From assembly GCA_963678675.1 (NCBI GenBank), contig OY783199.1, positions 5,959,501-6,023,500 of the forward strand: 64,000 nt of DNA. The letters run 5' to 3'. Position 1 is the stretch's first letter, and each line of letters begins with the position of its first letter. This document shows positions 1 through 11,897 of this stretch, one piece after another. The DNA comes from Xiphydria camelus (Eukaryota > Arthropoda > Insecta > Hymenoptera > Xiphydriidae). Under the pieces are notes generated by a model, which saw only the letters and a program-made list of their open reading frames with translations, searched no databases and was not told the DNA's origin. The position numbers and the translations under genes were made by a program.

Positions 1-421
1 CGCACGATTACGCACGATTTTTCTCCAAAGGAGTTCCGACGGGCGAGCGCCGACGATCCGATCGATGATCGATCTCGCGTAACCACGAGGTCGATGCCTC
101 GACGCGAGAGCGCCGGTGACTTAATTGGCGCCTATACGCACACCGCTAGATTACAGTCGTGACGGCTGTTACGTCGACACTAAACTGTGACACGTATACA
201 GGCGACCATGAATTTTTAATTAGCGTAGGTGCGCCGCTGCACCTTGACCGCTTCGATGGCGAGTATCACGCGATCTACGAACTTTTTGCTGAATCTTACG
301 AGTCGTTTGAACGCTTCGAAGATCATCCCAAAGGTCGAGTTTCGACGTCCATCTGAAGCAGGAACAATTATTTGACAATGTTTCCGAATACGTTAGGAAA
401 CGGGGAATCGATTTCGTCGCA

Positions 422-846
422 CACTGAGAAAAATAATTAGGTTAAAATAAAAAAAACGTTGTTATTCTAGTCAAAATACTGGTCAGCTGAATCAAATGTC
501 AAGTCATTCTAACGAAATGTTTAGTTATTCTCTCCAAAAAGTGATCAGTTTAAAGAAACAGATGGAGTCGAAATTTGACCCCTACTTCGACGCTTTTAAT
601 ATTCCATTCGGCCTACCATTCCCCTACTCAGCCTACGAGCTCCTATTTTGAACCTTGAGTTGTGAAATGTTCACTAACGGACAATGTTAGGCTCAACATA
701 GGATTTCTAGACAATGAAAAATCGACCTGCCATAAACCTCGAAGCGCAGTCTAAAATTTCGACTCGAGAGCATCCATATCGCACCAAACAATTTGGTCAT
801 CATCTCCAGGATTTTGGTTAAACCGACCGAGTTAATTCTCTCGGTG
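422..846 (+). mobile_element. Family A inverted-repeat element, with a nested insert
   Basis: Starts CACTGAGAAAAATAATT and ends with the inverted counterpart AATTCTCTCGGTG. It is flanked on both sides by the dinucleotide CA (420-421, 847-848). The family interior has internal repeats of the type TTAGTTATTCTAACCAAA and a GATGGAGGATCCATAT core. This copy is split in that core by another element (567-763). Confidence 0.8.
567..763. mobile_element. 197-bp inverted-repeat insert inside family A copy
   Basis: The interruption of the GATGGAG/GATCCATAT core begins GTCGAAATTT and ends AAATTTCGAC, a perfect 10-base terminal inverted repeat. It has no coding capacity. Confidence 0.6.
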
Positions 847-2122
847 CAGCAAACGCAGAAAAGATTGCGCCTCGATCTCCAACAAAAAATCTCACGTCAG
901 TGCCAATCGAAAGTTCTCGGATTGCGAGATGATCATCTCGACGTGCGCCGTTGCAGTCAGACGACCTCTCCTTCTTCGAGGAGCCCCCTGTTCCAATCCT
1001 CACAACCAACGTCGCAGGTATGCGACCCATATATACGACCCCTCGCGCACTTGTTGCTCACCCGGGGCAGCATAAGATAGCATGTGTAAACGCGACTACG
1101 GTGATATCGTTCGCGGTATATCGACCACCGCAGACAGATTGGCGGGAGCAGGGGGATGAGGACTCGATAGAAGGGGGAGTCTCCCCACGCGCACATACAC
1201 ACACGACGGAGCGGCGCATAAAATATATAAGCCCACTTGGCAAAGGAGTTCCAGCCGATGGCGCCCTCTCGCTTTAACTGACCAATGCCGCCGCGGAGGG
1301 ACGCGCGCGCGCCGATCTGCAGTCGATCGATCGGCGATTGATAGCGATCGGGCGATCGAATTACTCGTCGCGCGATATTCGCAACACCTTATCGAGGGGA
1401 CGCGTTCCTCGCGATCCCGAATCTAAGATCGCGGCTCGGTTAGCGCGTGGGATCTACCCTTAAGCTGTACCCCCCTACTTACGCGAGTGGCTTTGCCGTG
1501 AGAGAAGCCCTACGACGAGGAGTAGACGGCTCTGTAGGTTACCGAGCGATTCGACAAGCGCAAAGCTACGAGGCTCGAAGCGGGTGTTTTCAAGTTTGCG
1601 TTAAAGTTTATCGGCGCGGGGGTGGTAAGCGGAATGGAGGTGGAGAGAGTGACGAAGGGACGAAAGGGGCGCGGCGGGAGAGGCAGAGGACGACAGAGAG
1701 GTGGAAAGGGTGCAGCTAGAGGGAGAGGGACGGACGAAGAAGCGTAGAGGGGAGGGCGCGCAGTTGGATGTAGAGCAGAACTGGTGCGGAGGAAATGTTA
1801 TCATAAGCGCTGTGAACTTGACCCACTCCCCGAGTCGCTGCACCCACCACAGTGATATGAAGTTATGAGCCGCTCGTGCGAACCGTAACACGATAACAGC
1901 TGTTGCATACCTCTCGATTCGTGCCGACGGCAAAAGTTTCGTCGATCACGCACCCGCGCGTACACCTACACCCCGTGCACTCTTTCCCTTTCGCTCTGCT
2001 CGTCGACTATTGGCGCGGGGTTCGACAGACGCTTCTGGTCGGGTCTGTGTGTACCGATTTACCATCCCCCGAATCACTTTCATTTTCGTTTTCGCTCGCG
2101 CTTTGCATTTCCCTTTGAATTA
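847..2122. other. Non-coding, GC-rich
   Basis: I see no supported gene. It contains a TATA-like CATAAAATATATAAGC at about 1216, a purine-rich stretch at 1620-1760, and the 12-mer GAACTTGACCCA at 1814. Confidence 0.6.
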
Positions 2123-2410
2123 CACTGAGATAAACAATTGCTGTGCCGACAACATTTTTTCTTCGATCAAAAATATGACATAATTCTGGGATCAAGCGAT
2201 TGTTTCATTCGCGCAAGAAAATATTTAATTGGCTCGAGTAATTGTTTTTTTCACGCAGGAAGAATTTCTCGTCTCAACGAAGGGGTATTCTCGATTCAAG
2301 AATATTATATTCTTCGACCAAGAATTTGTAGTATTCTTAAAAATGTTCAAGATAACATCTTCTTAATTCAAGAAATACCTGTTTAATACTAGCAATTATT
2401 ACTCTCAGTG
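2123..2410 (+). mobile_element. Family B inverted-repeat element
   Basis: Starts CACTGAGATAAACAATTGCT and ends CAATTATTACTCTCAGTG, with TA on both sides. The interior has several TTCAAGAATAT-like repeats. It shares its outermost bases with family A but not its interior. Other copies are at 19879-20138 and 34705-35231. Confidence 0.75.
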
Positions 2411-2432
2411 TACTCTAGTCATTAATTATATT

Positions 2433-2695
2433 CACGGAGAAAAGTTTCTAGTAACTATTTTCACAATCCATGTGTTAAGGTTGAATTATTACAGCATATG
2501 ACGTTCAGTATTACAAATATGTCGAAAACGAGAGTGAAAGGAATTCGGGGGATAGTAAATCGGTACAGCAAGTACGGCAATACTCTTTTAGTAAATATCG
2601 ACATATTATTTATAGTACCAAACATCATATGGCACATTACTTCAATCTCACCACACATGGACTGTGAGAATGATTACCACAAACTTTTCTCCGTG
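2433..2695. mobile_element. 263-bp inverted-repeat element (family F)
   Basis: The terminal repeats are CACGGAGAAAAGTTT and AAACTTTTCTCCGTG, with a second inverted pair just inside (CCATGTGTTAAGGTTGAA and its diverged complement). It sits 22 bases from a family B copy. Its small open frames are not conserved coding sequence. Confidence 0.7.
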
Positions 2696-3624
2696 TGCTT
2701 CTCCTCGCTCGTGGTTCCTTATCGAACGCGATAACCTCTCTCTGTAGTCGGGGAATACAAAAATTATCCCACATTCATCCGCCCGTCAACGTCTCGTTTT
2801 TCTCCCTCCTTCGCTTCCAATGCGAGATTAGCATTTAGCAAGGAATAAATAGCCACACCAATGGGACTCGTCCAGTTCTGTAACTATCGAAATTAATCGA
2901 ACCGAAAAATCCTCACGTCGTCCTCAGTCGGTTCGTTGACCCGTGAAAAAAAAAAAAAAGATCCACGCGAGCACAAACGACAAGTAAAAGCGAACAAATC
3001 GCCCGATCGACGGGTGGTCCACGCTCCGGAGCATCGGCCCCGCCGAGGCCGATATCTCAATAAGACATCGATCGCTCATTAGTAACACAAGAGCGCCTCC
3101 GCTCTCCCGTATACCGTCGCACGAGTCGCGTGCCGCGTCCCTCGTTTCCCTCCGCCGCGCGCGTCCTCGCCGTCCCTCTTTCTCTCTCGCTCTATCTCAT
3201 CTCCGCGGGTGAACTTGACCCAGTGAAAAACCGAGCGAGGACGGGGAGAGGAGACCTGAAACGTTTCGACTCACTCCCCCTTTCGATCGCGGACTCTTGC
3301 CGCGCGTGCATCGCGTACACATACGCGCGCCACGGTTCGCTGGCCTCTCTTTCCGTCGCGCGGCGAGATACGAATATACACGCGCGCGCCCGTCGCGATG
3401 GCGATGCGACGGATATCCGGGAAACTTTCCCCGTTAGCGCTCCAGATTCGAGGAAATTCGCGCGACGTCGATTATCCAACGTCGTCACTTCCTCTCGCGT
3501 ACATAAACGCGGCGTTTCGGTCGCTCGGCTGTGGACGGCAGAGTTCCAGGACCTCCGGCAAACGTACGCCAGGAACGGTGAGCAACGCATTGCAGCCTCG
3601 TCGCATACGAAGAGTCCGCGTGCG

Positions 3625-3864
3625 CGCTGAGAAAAATAATTTGGTCGGAATGACAAAATGCGTTTGATTTAACGCGTCTAATTATTCTAATGGAAATACT
3701 GGTCAGTCGGACCGTATATTTAGTTATTATAATAAAATGTTTAGTTATTCTCTAACCAAAAAGTGGTCAGTCTGACCAATCAGATGGAGGATCCGTATTT
3801 CGTCAAACGATCTGGTCATCGTATCCAGAATTTTGCTCAGATCGACCAGTTATTTTTCTCAGTG
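3625..3864 (+). mobile_element. Family A element
   Basis: A full-length copy: CGCTGAGAAAAATAATTTGG at the left, TTATTTTTCTCAGTG at the right, with the GATGGAGGATCC core in the middle. The flanking dinucleotides are CG and CA, so no clean target duplication remains. Confidence 0.8.
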
Positions 3865-4733
3865 CATCTCGGAGAAGTGAGCCACGCTCCTCTCTCGTCG
3901 CTCCGTCCCTCGAACGCAAATAAACCGCTCTCCATCTTCATTCCTCTCTCTCAGCGGGTCGCTATCTCCATCGATCGCCTCTTTTGTAACGGAATAACGA
4001 CTTCCCCGGCGAACTTGACCCACCGAGATCGCGGCAGAACGGGGAACGACTGAAATCTTTCAGCTCACTCTCGCTCTTAATTGCCGCTGACCCTCCCGCC
4101 GCACGCCCGCGTCCCTCGCGACGGCGGGAGGCGGCGTCGGTTCCCTTCCCGGCAGCATCTTCGTCCCGCAAGGACCGCGGTCGCTAGCCCCGGCTCGCTC
4201 GCACCCCCACGCCCGTGTTTGCGGTGATAAACAAAGGAGAGCCGGCAAGAGCGGCTGAGAGGGATGGGACGCGGGGGCGGCCGGAAGGGGGCGGAGGCGC
4301 CTCTCTCTCGCTCTCTCGTAGTACTACGCGACGAGAGAATCGAGGCGACGGTGCCGCGGGAGCGCGAGGGAGAGACGAAGAGGCCCGTCAATGGGCGAAT
4401 GCGAGTAGACCCCACGTGTGAATGAAGGCTCCCCGGGGAGGGGATGAATGGTGCATCTTAGACGCAACGGCCGTCAGCTGACGCCACCCTCGAACCGTCG
4501 CTACACCTCGAGAAACCACAGCGAGAAGTCTTGAATTTCAAATTGCATAGTTATAAGTTTCTCCCTCTCGCTCGCCGTCTCCGCGTCACGGTTTCTCGAC
4601 GACGGCGTGGGATACTGACGCGTGTCGTCGTCGTCCATTCGGGACTGGTGACATTCGCGGCACTCGGAATGGGGTCGGTCGCTCTTCGAATTTCGCGGAA
4701 AAGACGGAGACTTTCTCGAGTTTCGGAACTGTA

Positions 4734-4992
4734 CACTGAAAAAAATAACCCGGTCGATTTGACCAGAAACCTGGAGACACTAAAAACCAAAGTAATTGGT
4801 GAAATATGGATCCTCTTGATCTGTTCGGTTAAACTGATCACATTTTGGTTAAAATAACTAAAGCTTTAATCAGAGCAACTAAATATTTGGTTAGCATAAC
4901 TTGATACTTGGTTCAAGAGACTTGGTTAGAATAACTAAAAACGTTTAACTACATACGTTTTTTTCATTTTAACCTAATTATTTTTTTCAGCG
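4734..4992 (-). mobile_element. Family A element, inverted orientation
   Basis: Begins CACTGAAAAAAATAACC and ends AATTATTTTTTTCAGCG. The TGGATCCTC core and the TTGGTTAGAATAACTAAA repeats appear in the opposite order to the copies at 3625 and 49123. Confidence 0.78.
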
Positions 4993-5302
4993 ACTAGATA
5001 ATCTTTTACCCCATGATTATTGCAATCAGAGAATTTTATAATACGTTCACATATTTTATCTCAGTGTGGCGAGACATATTTCTTCCTCGGGAAATTGTCA
5101 ACGTTTATAGGTCTCGCGATTCAGTGGAAACAGAAATGCTGACCACACGACAGCGTCGATGTCACCCGCCCGTCTGCAATTCCAGCGGGAGATTTTTCCC
5201 GTATAAAATCAGCATCTCTCGAACCCGCAAAAATGTGACTCGTCCCTCGTCGCCATCCGCTTCCCGGTACTAACCTACCCCAGCTGACGAGGTATAGAGA
5301 GC

Positions 5303-5318
5303 CGGGGGGGGGGGGGGG
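5303..5318 (+). repeat. Poly-G run of 16
   Basis: Sixteen consecutive G residues in a GC-rich block. The exact length may be affected by sequencing. Confidence 0.85.
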
Positions 5319-7189
5319 TACCGATAGATCCGGAGTTAAACGAAGCCGAAAAAAAAAGCCGTCCTCGGCACGCGGAATGCAAACGACGCGAACGCAATTA
5401 CATCCACGACGGACGGACCCCGAGGGTCGTCGAACCCTCGCGTAGCCGGCACACCAGGGGGATGAGCGCGGTTCGCCGTCCCGCGCGCGCGGCAAGATAC
5501 GCTCCCATTCACCGACGCAAGCATTATCTCCCTCTCGCCCCGAAACCCGGTCGCGACGCCGTCTCGCTCTCCCCGCCGATACGCGCGGCGTTGCTCTCTC
5601 ACCCGTACCTACTACTTTATTGCCTCTAGGCGCCCGGCGCTTCTTTATGCCGGCGTGTGAAATGTGAATGGCTTCTTCTCTGTGAACCTGACCCGACCGA
5701 CGAACCGTCGACATCACCACCACGACACGACCGCCTATACACTCCACCACGGCCGCACGTGGATTTGTTTAGTACCTACGGCCGACGCGAGCCCCTTCTC
5801 GCCCTCCCTCGTCCTCGTCGCGAACACGGACGCGCGCGTACACCGCGCCGCGTGAGGGAAGTGCGCGGTTGGGCGCGTGCCAGTTCTTCAACCGAGCCGA
5901 GGGAGCTACCTGCCGACCGGGCTCGCGCTCCTTCGCCGCGGCTTGTAGTCTGTCACGAGCGATTAAGATCGTAAATATCCAAGTGGGTAAGTAGTGCGAT
6001 CCGCCCACGTGGTCGAAGGACGAGCGATACGTGCGCGCGGACCCACGCGAAGGAGGGTCGCGGCCAGGGGCGCGCGGCGCGGGTGGAGGAAGCGAAACGG
6101 AAGCTCCCCCCGTCCGGGGGATTACACCGGATACCCATACGTGAGCGTGTTCCGGTCGGGAAAGATTTTGTCCCTTTACTTCGGGTCCGAGCGAGAAGAC
6201 CGAGATTTCATTGAGGAACAATAGCTACGTATATAGCCAGCCGGCGCCTAGACCTGGATTACGACGACGACAACAATACCCCCCTCGACACCGGTTCGGC
6301 GGAGGACGCGACGCGGCGGCGGCGGCGGCAGAGAGTGGAGGGTTCTGTCTCTCTCCCTCCGGCACGAGTCTCGCCGACACTGGGGCAATGTCACACCTAG
6401 CCTATTATTCTCACTCCGCGGGCCCCAGACCTGCGGCAGACTAATAACCTGTCAGCAACTGCAGCGCGACGCCTCGTCGTTGTAACTTGGAGAACGGAGT
6501 CGGTCGGTGTGCGTGCGCGGGTGCAGCGCGTCGCTTTGGTTGTTCCTTCTCCTCCTCCTCCTCCTCCTCCTCTCTGCAGCCGTCGAGTCGCGTGCGTATA
6601 GGAGCGAAAGTGCGAGTATGTAACCAGTCTGACGTAACCCCGCGCGGTGCCGTCCCTCCGTCTTCTCCTCCCTCCCTTGTCAGTCGAGGGGACGGGATGA
6701 CGCATCGCTCCAAATCGCAACCGATACGGCGGTAATCGCGGACGATGCACTTGGCAAAGCGCGTGCGCGCGCGCGACTCTGGCGACGACTCGAACGGGCG
6801 AACCCGCTCGCATCGCGTACACGCGCGTAAAACGCGCGAGTGTCGTCGACCTCATCCCTCCCGCTCGGCGAGACAGGTGATCGTCACCCGCGCGCTAACT
6901 GCTAACGGCATCGTGCCAGTTAAAGAATCAACTGACCTTGCGCAACCCTGAAGCGCGACCGCGACCGTCCTATTAACGCGGCCGCGGCGACATACGCCAT
7001 TCATCCCTCCCCCGGCGCGCCCGACTGCACAGGGACTGCTCCACTTCGGCTACTTCTCGGCGGCTCTGAGGTGACTGCCCCAATGGCAGAAGACGCGTGC
7101 CGGTAGCCGGATATGTTTGAGTATAATTCGAATTATTGAATGGGGTGAAATGGAATGGCTAGTAGGGAAAATCTAGACATGTGTGAAAG

Positions 7190-7790
7190 AATATGTCCTG
7201 ACTGACTGATTTCATTAACGCCGTGCCGAAACCGCTGAAGCTAATTTACATGAAATTTGGAAAGTAGGCTTCTTTTGTGATGTAAGCACCCACTGTGAGT
7301 AGAGATTTTACGAAATGTTTTCTCTGAGGCGGTAAAATAGGGGATGTAAGTTTGTATGGAAATTCGTCATTTTTGAAGCTAAATCCATGAAAATTGGTAT
7401 TTGTGATTACCTTTTGATTAGAAATTCGGAAAGACGTGTTTCAGGATTCTTGGAAATTTATCCCTTAAGGGGGTAGAACAGGGGATGGAAATTTCTATGG
7501 AAATTTCTATTTATAATACATCGAGATCAGATTTCACTGAGAAAGGATTTTACGAAACTCTTTCTTTAAGATGGTCAAATAGGGGATGGAAGTTTGTGTG
7601 AAAAACTGTCATTTTTTCAGTTAAACCCATGAAAATTGGTATTTAGCCTTTCGGTTAGAAATGACGAAAGACGTGTTTCAGAGTTTCTGGAAATTATCCC
7701 TTAAGTGGGTTGAATAGGGGATGAAAATTTCTATGGGAATTTTTATTTATCTAGACATCTACGCGGACGAAGTCGCGGGCGGAAAGCTAG
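7190..7790 (+). mobile_element. Helitron-like non-autonomous repeat
   Basis: The 3' end reads CGCGGACGAAGTCGCGGGC and, after a short spacer, GCTAG followed by T. That is a CGCG stem-loop about ten bases before a CTAG terminus, as in Helitron 3' ends, with the expected following T. The interior contains the TGACTGACTGA start block and GAAATTTGGAAAGTAGGCTT text, which I recall from repeats widespread in insect genomes. A block of about 230 bases is present twice (7303-7528 and 7544-7763). The 5' end is uncertain. No Rep/helicase coding remains. Confidence 0.6.
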
Positions 7791-8511
7791 TCTTCGACAA
7801 ATTAAGGATGTATAGGTACAGAAAGTGTCAGTAGTAACAACACTGATTAAGATCTGCTGCATGAATTATTATACCTCTCGGGATACCAGGCTTAGCGACT
7901 ATTGTATAACGACAGTTACCATAATGACCCGATGGCGCGTACTTCGACTCCATTCATAATTCGACGAGCGGACAGAGTAGAGAGCGAGACCCCCTTTTGC
8001 GGCTATGCCGCCTGCACCCTCGCCGTGGCTATATATAACGTCGCCGACGCGCGGGACCACCCGTGGGTGCCGGCTACCGTTCGGTAGCGTCGACCGACCG
8101 CGGGGTCATCGCGTGGCGTCCGACCGCAAGGGAGTCAGTCGTCACGGCTGGCCTATTGCCCGCGTTTCTCCTTCTTCCGCTGCGATCGGAATGTCCTTTC
8201 ATTGTTTCACGCGCCCTCTCTCTTCCTCTTCCTCGCTCGGCGTCATCCGCACCGCGATCCTCGTTGAATAATCCTCGTTAAGGATGCAACCGCGCGCCCC
8301 GCAACTCTTGCTTTCCCGCGCGCGGAAGGCCGGAAGTCCTCGGGGAGAATCGAAAAGGCGGAAGCGACGGAGGGGGATGAAGAGCGGAGAGTTCCCGAGT
8401 GGAAAGGGGAAAAGGGGGATCGACCTCCCGCGGAATTGGTCCGCGCGCGCCATGCGGCTCGTGCCCCGCATAATGGGTCCGGGGGAGGGGTGGCTCGTCG
8501 TCACCGCGTGG

Positions 8512-8557
<46 letters not shown>
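8512..8557. repeat. (CT)n microsatellite
   Basis: About 23 uninterrupted CT units. Similar shorter runs are at 47153-47176 and 48081-48105. Confidence 0.95.
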
Positions 8558-8559
<2 letters not shown>

Positions 8560-9337
8560 ACTCCTACGCCTCGCGTTATAAAGTACTCGAGAACATTACG
8601 GGCACCCGCGCCGCGCCGGAGGGGATTGGGAAACTATTGACCGCGTCGAGAAGCCGTTTAACCCCACGAACACAACACAATGCGGCAGGGAAAGCATAAA
8701 CGGTGGCGCGCGCGCCTCAGCTCATTCACGAGTCGGAACTTTGGGAAGGTGTGAGAGATGCGTGTGTACGGGCGCGCCGCGGCAGCCCGGTGCAATCCGC
8801 GCGTGTGCGTGAGTGTTTCCGTGGAGCGGAGCGTTGTAATGGTTCCGTGGAGCGGAGGTAGGGGACCGCGCGCGGGAGAGTAAAAGCGAGAGAGAAAGAG
8901 AGACGAAAAGAGAGGAGAGGTCGCCCGTCGACATTGTAAAGCGATAAGATATCCGTGAATGAACGGCGCGAACGCTACGCCGATCGCCGATCGGAATCAT
9001 CGGCCCGTTGTCGCTATAGGCGCGGCGCGCTCGAAAGGGAAATCACCGTAATATAACGTGAATATCGTACGCGCGGCTCTACGACCGCGGATACGAGCTT
9101 ACGCAAATCCACCGGTCGAACGGACGCCTGCGTTTCGCCTCGTCGTCGTCCACCGTGAATGAAATCTGCATATATAAAAATACGCGCGGGATACGTCGAT
9201 GCGCGGTGATACGCGCGCACGCGAGAGAGAGAGAGAGAGATATGACGCGATTGTCTAGAGGCTGCCGCGTGAATCATCGAGAGCGAATGTCAGGGAGAGG
9301 GATATCCCGAGTTTCGGATTCATCGAATGATATACAT

Positions 9338-9769
9338 CACTGAGAGAAATAAATGCTAATGTTAAAAAAATACGTCCTGAATCAAGTACATACATCGAAA
9401 AAATAGTTTATTTGTACTTGATAAACGTTTCTTTGGCGAATATGGCGAAATAAAGATTTTGCTGGTTAATTATACGTCATGTTTTCACCCTTATATCCTG
9501 ATATAATAAATGAAATGAAACGAATAAATTGTATTATTTTATCTTCTCTTCAACAATCTTATTCAGTTAATTATTATTTTCAATATTTATGTTTAATTTC
9601 ATCTTCATTTAGTGGTTCAAAAAATTAATTGTATAAATCAAATGTCGATTCGAGAGAAAAATTGTATAATATCTTTTTCATCAATTAATCATACAAGACG
9701 AATAACTTTATGTTTAATATCAAGATAAAATTACATTAATAATATTTTATTTTATTATTTCTCTCGGTG
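9338..9769. mobile_element. 432-bp AT-rich inverted-repeat element (family C)
   Basis: Ends CACTGAGAGAAATAA and TTATTTCTCTCGGTG form the terminal inverted repeat. The interior is AT-rich and unlike families A and B, with an internal inverted pair AATCAAGTACATAC / TTTGTACTTGAT. It interrupts otherwise GC-rich sequence. Confidence 0.65.
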
Positions 9770-11133
9770 TAGAGGCGCGATAAAGGGAAAGACAGGTAGA
9801 GAGAGGAGGCATGTGTGGAAGTGGCTGTGTAGCTCGTGCGAGCATATGTATTATAGATCGGAAACGGAACGGCCTTGCCTTTCCAGCGCGCAACGTGGTC
9901 TCCGCGCGAATCCGCTCGCGTAAATATTTGATTCCTCGTAACGCGTACATATGTACGAGTATATGGGTTATACGGGCCGCGCTAAATTGGCACCAAGCGA
10001 TGCAGTTGCAAATAAGGGGAGGCTCGCGGCCCCGAATTTGAGGTGCAAATTGATACGCGAGACTTTCCCTCCGGTAATTTGTACGAAATGTCAATCGATC
10101 GTCCGTGAAGGCAATTAGCTCGGTACACGGACAGCGCGCGGTGCGGCACCCCGGTATCCTTCGCTCGTTGCGGTGTTGATTACTGGGCGACGGCGCACCG
10201 TGGGCTAATAGCCCTACCAACTACCCGCGGTCCTGATTGTTAGGTTACGATCGCAGCCTTTGAAACTCGCCCCACGCATAATAACTACCGATAGCGACGG
10301 ACTCGAACGAACTTCGAAGCGCCGCTACGAACCAGCAGTGCAACTTATGCGTTAAGGATACGAACGAAGAGTTTCGCGAATCGATGAACTAAGTGCATAC
10401 ATTGTAATTCGTGACAGAACGAATAAAATATTGCACAGAAAAATGGTAATTATTGTATAAAATAATTCAACCCTTATTCGACACTCGATGTCGGTATAGT
10501 CATCCGGTTCAATGACGATTAACTCGTTATCCGCCAGCTTGAGCTCAATTTTCCATTAGAACTTTTTGAAGGTCACGTTCCGACTTACAATAAACTCCTT
10601 ATCGATATCAACGCGAAATGGACGAGTAACGAAATAATCGCCGATAAATTCCGGCCATCGCGTGCCGACACCCGTGAATCGGGAGTCTCCCGCGGCGTTT
10701 GCGCCGACGATTCTTTTCCGTGCTTGCAAGTCGTTCGAGAGCCCTCGCTAACCATCGCGGGGATACCGCGCCCAAGCGATCGGCCGTTTAAACCCTGCCT
10801 GGATATCACTGACCTGCCCCATATCACACCAGAACCACCACAACAAACCATTAGCCCGCGTTTCACGCCCGCCGAGCTCCGGGGTTACTCATTCATCCTC
10901 CGGCGCTTATCGACGTTTTACGCTCGCGACGCGCGTGATATTCGCCCCGGACTTAGCGACGGGCCGCGTTTGTCGCGCACGTTCCTATAGTGCGAGGCCA
11001 TTATCAGCGGTCTCGCGCGATTCCTTTTTTGCTACCGCGCTGCAGCGGCGTGTCGCGTTCATTCGTCGCCCAATTATTACGGCGCGTCGACCGACGCCCC
11101 GGAGTCATTGAGTGACGATTGTATCGGTCCTCT

Positions 11134-11332
11134 CACACAATGAGAAAAAAAAATATTAAAAATTATTCTGTTAGAAGGATAATCTGAGTACGAAAGGTAA
11201 AGTGGATCGAAAATTATTCTAAGGAAGGTTAAATTTTATACCCTCTGGAAGGATCATTTTTGATCTGTTTTACCTTTCGTACTCAGATTATCCTTCTAAC
11301 AGAATAAATTTTAATCTTTTTTTTTCTCAGTG
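11134..11332. mobile_element. Near-perfect foldback element (family D)
   Basis: The two halves are inverted copies with 39 consecutive identical bases (including GGATAATCTGAGTACGAAAG) and a small loop. The outer ends are of the AATGAGAAAAAAA / TTTTTTCTCAGTG type. RNA from either strand would fold into a long hairpin. Confidence 0.75.
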
Positions 11333-11503
11333 CATGTCGTCGATTAAAAATCCACGAGAAATTGTAGCCGTTCGACCTGTCAGGGATTAGCGGATCGACA
11401 AAGGCGAACGATCTTGTGCGAGATCGAGAGAGAAAAACGGAAAGCTTCGATCTCGGTCATGTGCGCGATCGTTATAGCTCGTGATCGTAAGACTTCGTAT
11501 ATC

Positions 11504-11678
11504 CAGTGAGAGAAATAATTAGGTTAAAATGATAAAACGCATCTAGTTAAATGTATTTAGTTATTCTAACCAAAAGGTCGTTAGTTTAACTAAACAAATG
11601 GAGGATCTACATTTGACCAAACAGTTTGGTCATCGTCTCCGAGATTTGGGTTAGATTGACCAAATTTTTCTCTGAGTG
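11504..11678 (+). mobile_element. Family A element, shortened
   Basis: A 175-base copy with the GGTTAAAATGATAAAACGCA left part, a GGAGGATCTACATTT core and a CTCTGAGTG right end. It lacks one internal repeat unit found in longer copies. Confidence 0.75.
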
Positions 11679-11680
11679 TA

Positions 11681-11897
11681 CACTGAAAAAAAATGTAGTA
11701 GATTTGACTAAGTCAGCGATCATGGGTGGGTGACGCAAATTTAGTTATTTGAACTAACAATTTGCTAGAAATAAGTGCAGCTTGTTTTCGTCAAACAATT
11801 TTTAATCATTATAACTGAATTATTTAAGTAAAGTAACTAAATCGGCGTTTTCCCGCTCGTGACCATAAATTTAGTCAACTTTACTATTTTTCTTCTT
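11681..11897. mobile_element. Degenerate inverted-repeat element next to a family A copy
   Basis: Starts CACTGAAAAAAAATGTAGTA directly after the TA that follows the previous element. The right end (GTCAACTTTACTATTTTTCT) is its diverged complement. The interior has family A-like TTAGTTATTTGAAC motifs. Confidence 0.45.

Larger units (their letters stand above)
2696..7189. other. Non-coding, GC-rich, with two family A elements
   Basis: Outside the elements at 3625 and 4734 the sequence is CpG-rich with long pyrimidine runs. Open frames here are rich in Arg, Ser and Pro on both strands, as expected by chance in such DNA. The GAACTTGACCCA 12-mer occurs at about 3209 and 4011 within a diverged duplicated context. 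A (CTC)n run lies at 6549-6572 and a (GGC)n run near 6313. Confidence 0.55.
7791..11133. other. Non-coding, GC-rich, one element
   Basis: Besides the element at 9338-9769 and the CT microsatellite I see no gene. A TATA-like CTATATATAAC lies at about 8028 in a CpG-rich setting, but no transcript start or coding exon can be supported downstream. Confidence 0.5.

Noticed and set aside
5121..5750. A 209-codon minus-strand open frame
   Set aside because: The translation is Arg/Gly/Pro-rich, spans a poly-G run, overlaps other frames and has no recognisable domain. It is expected by chance in CpG-rich DNA.
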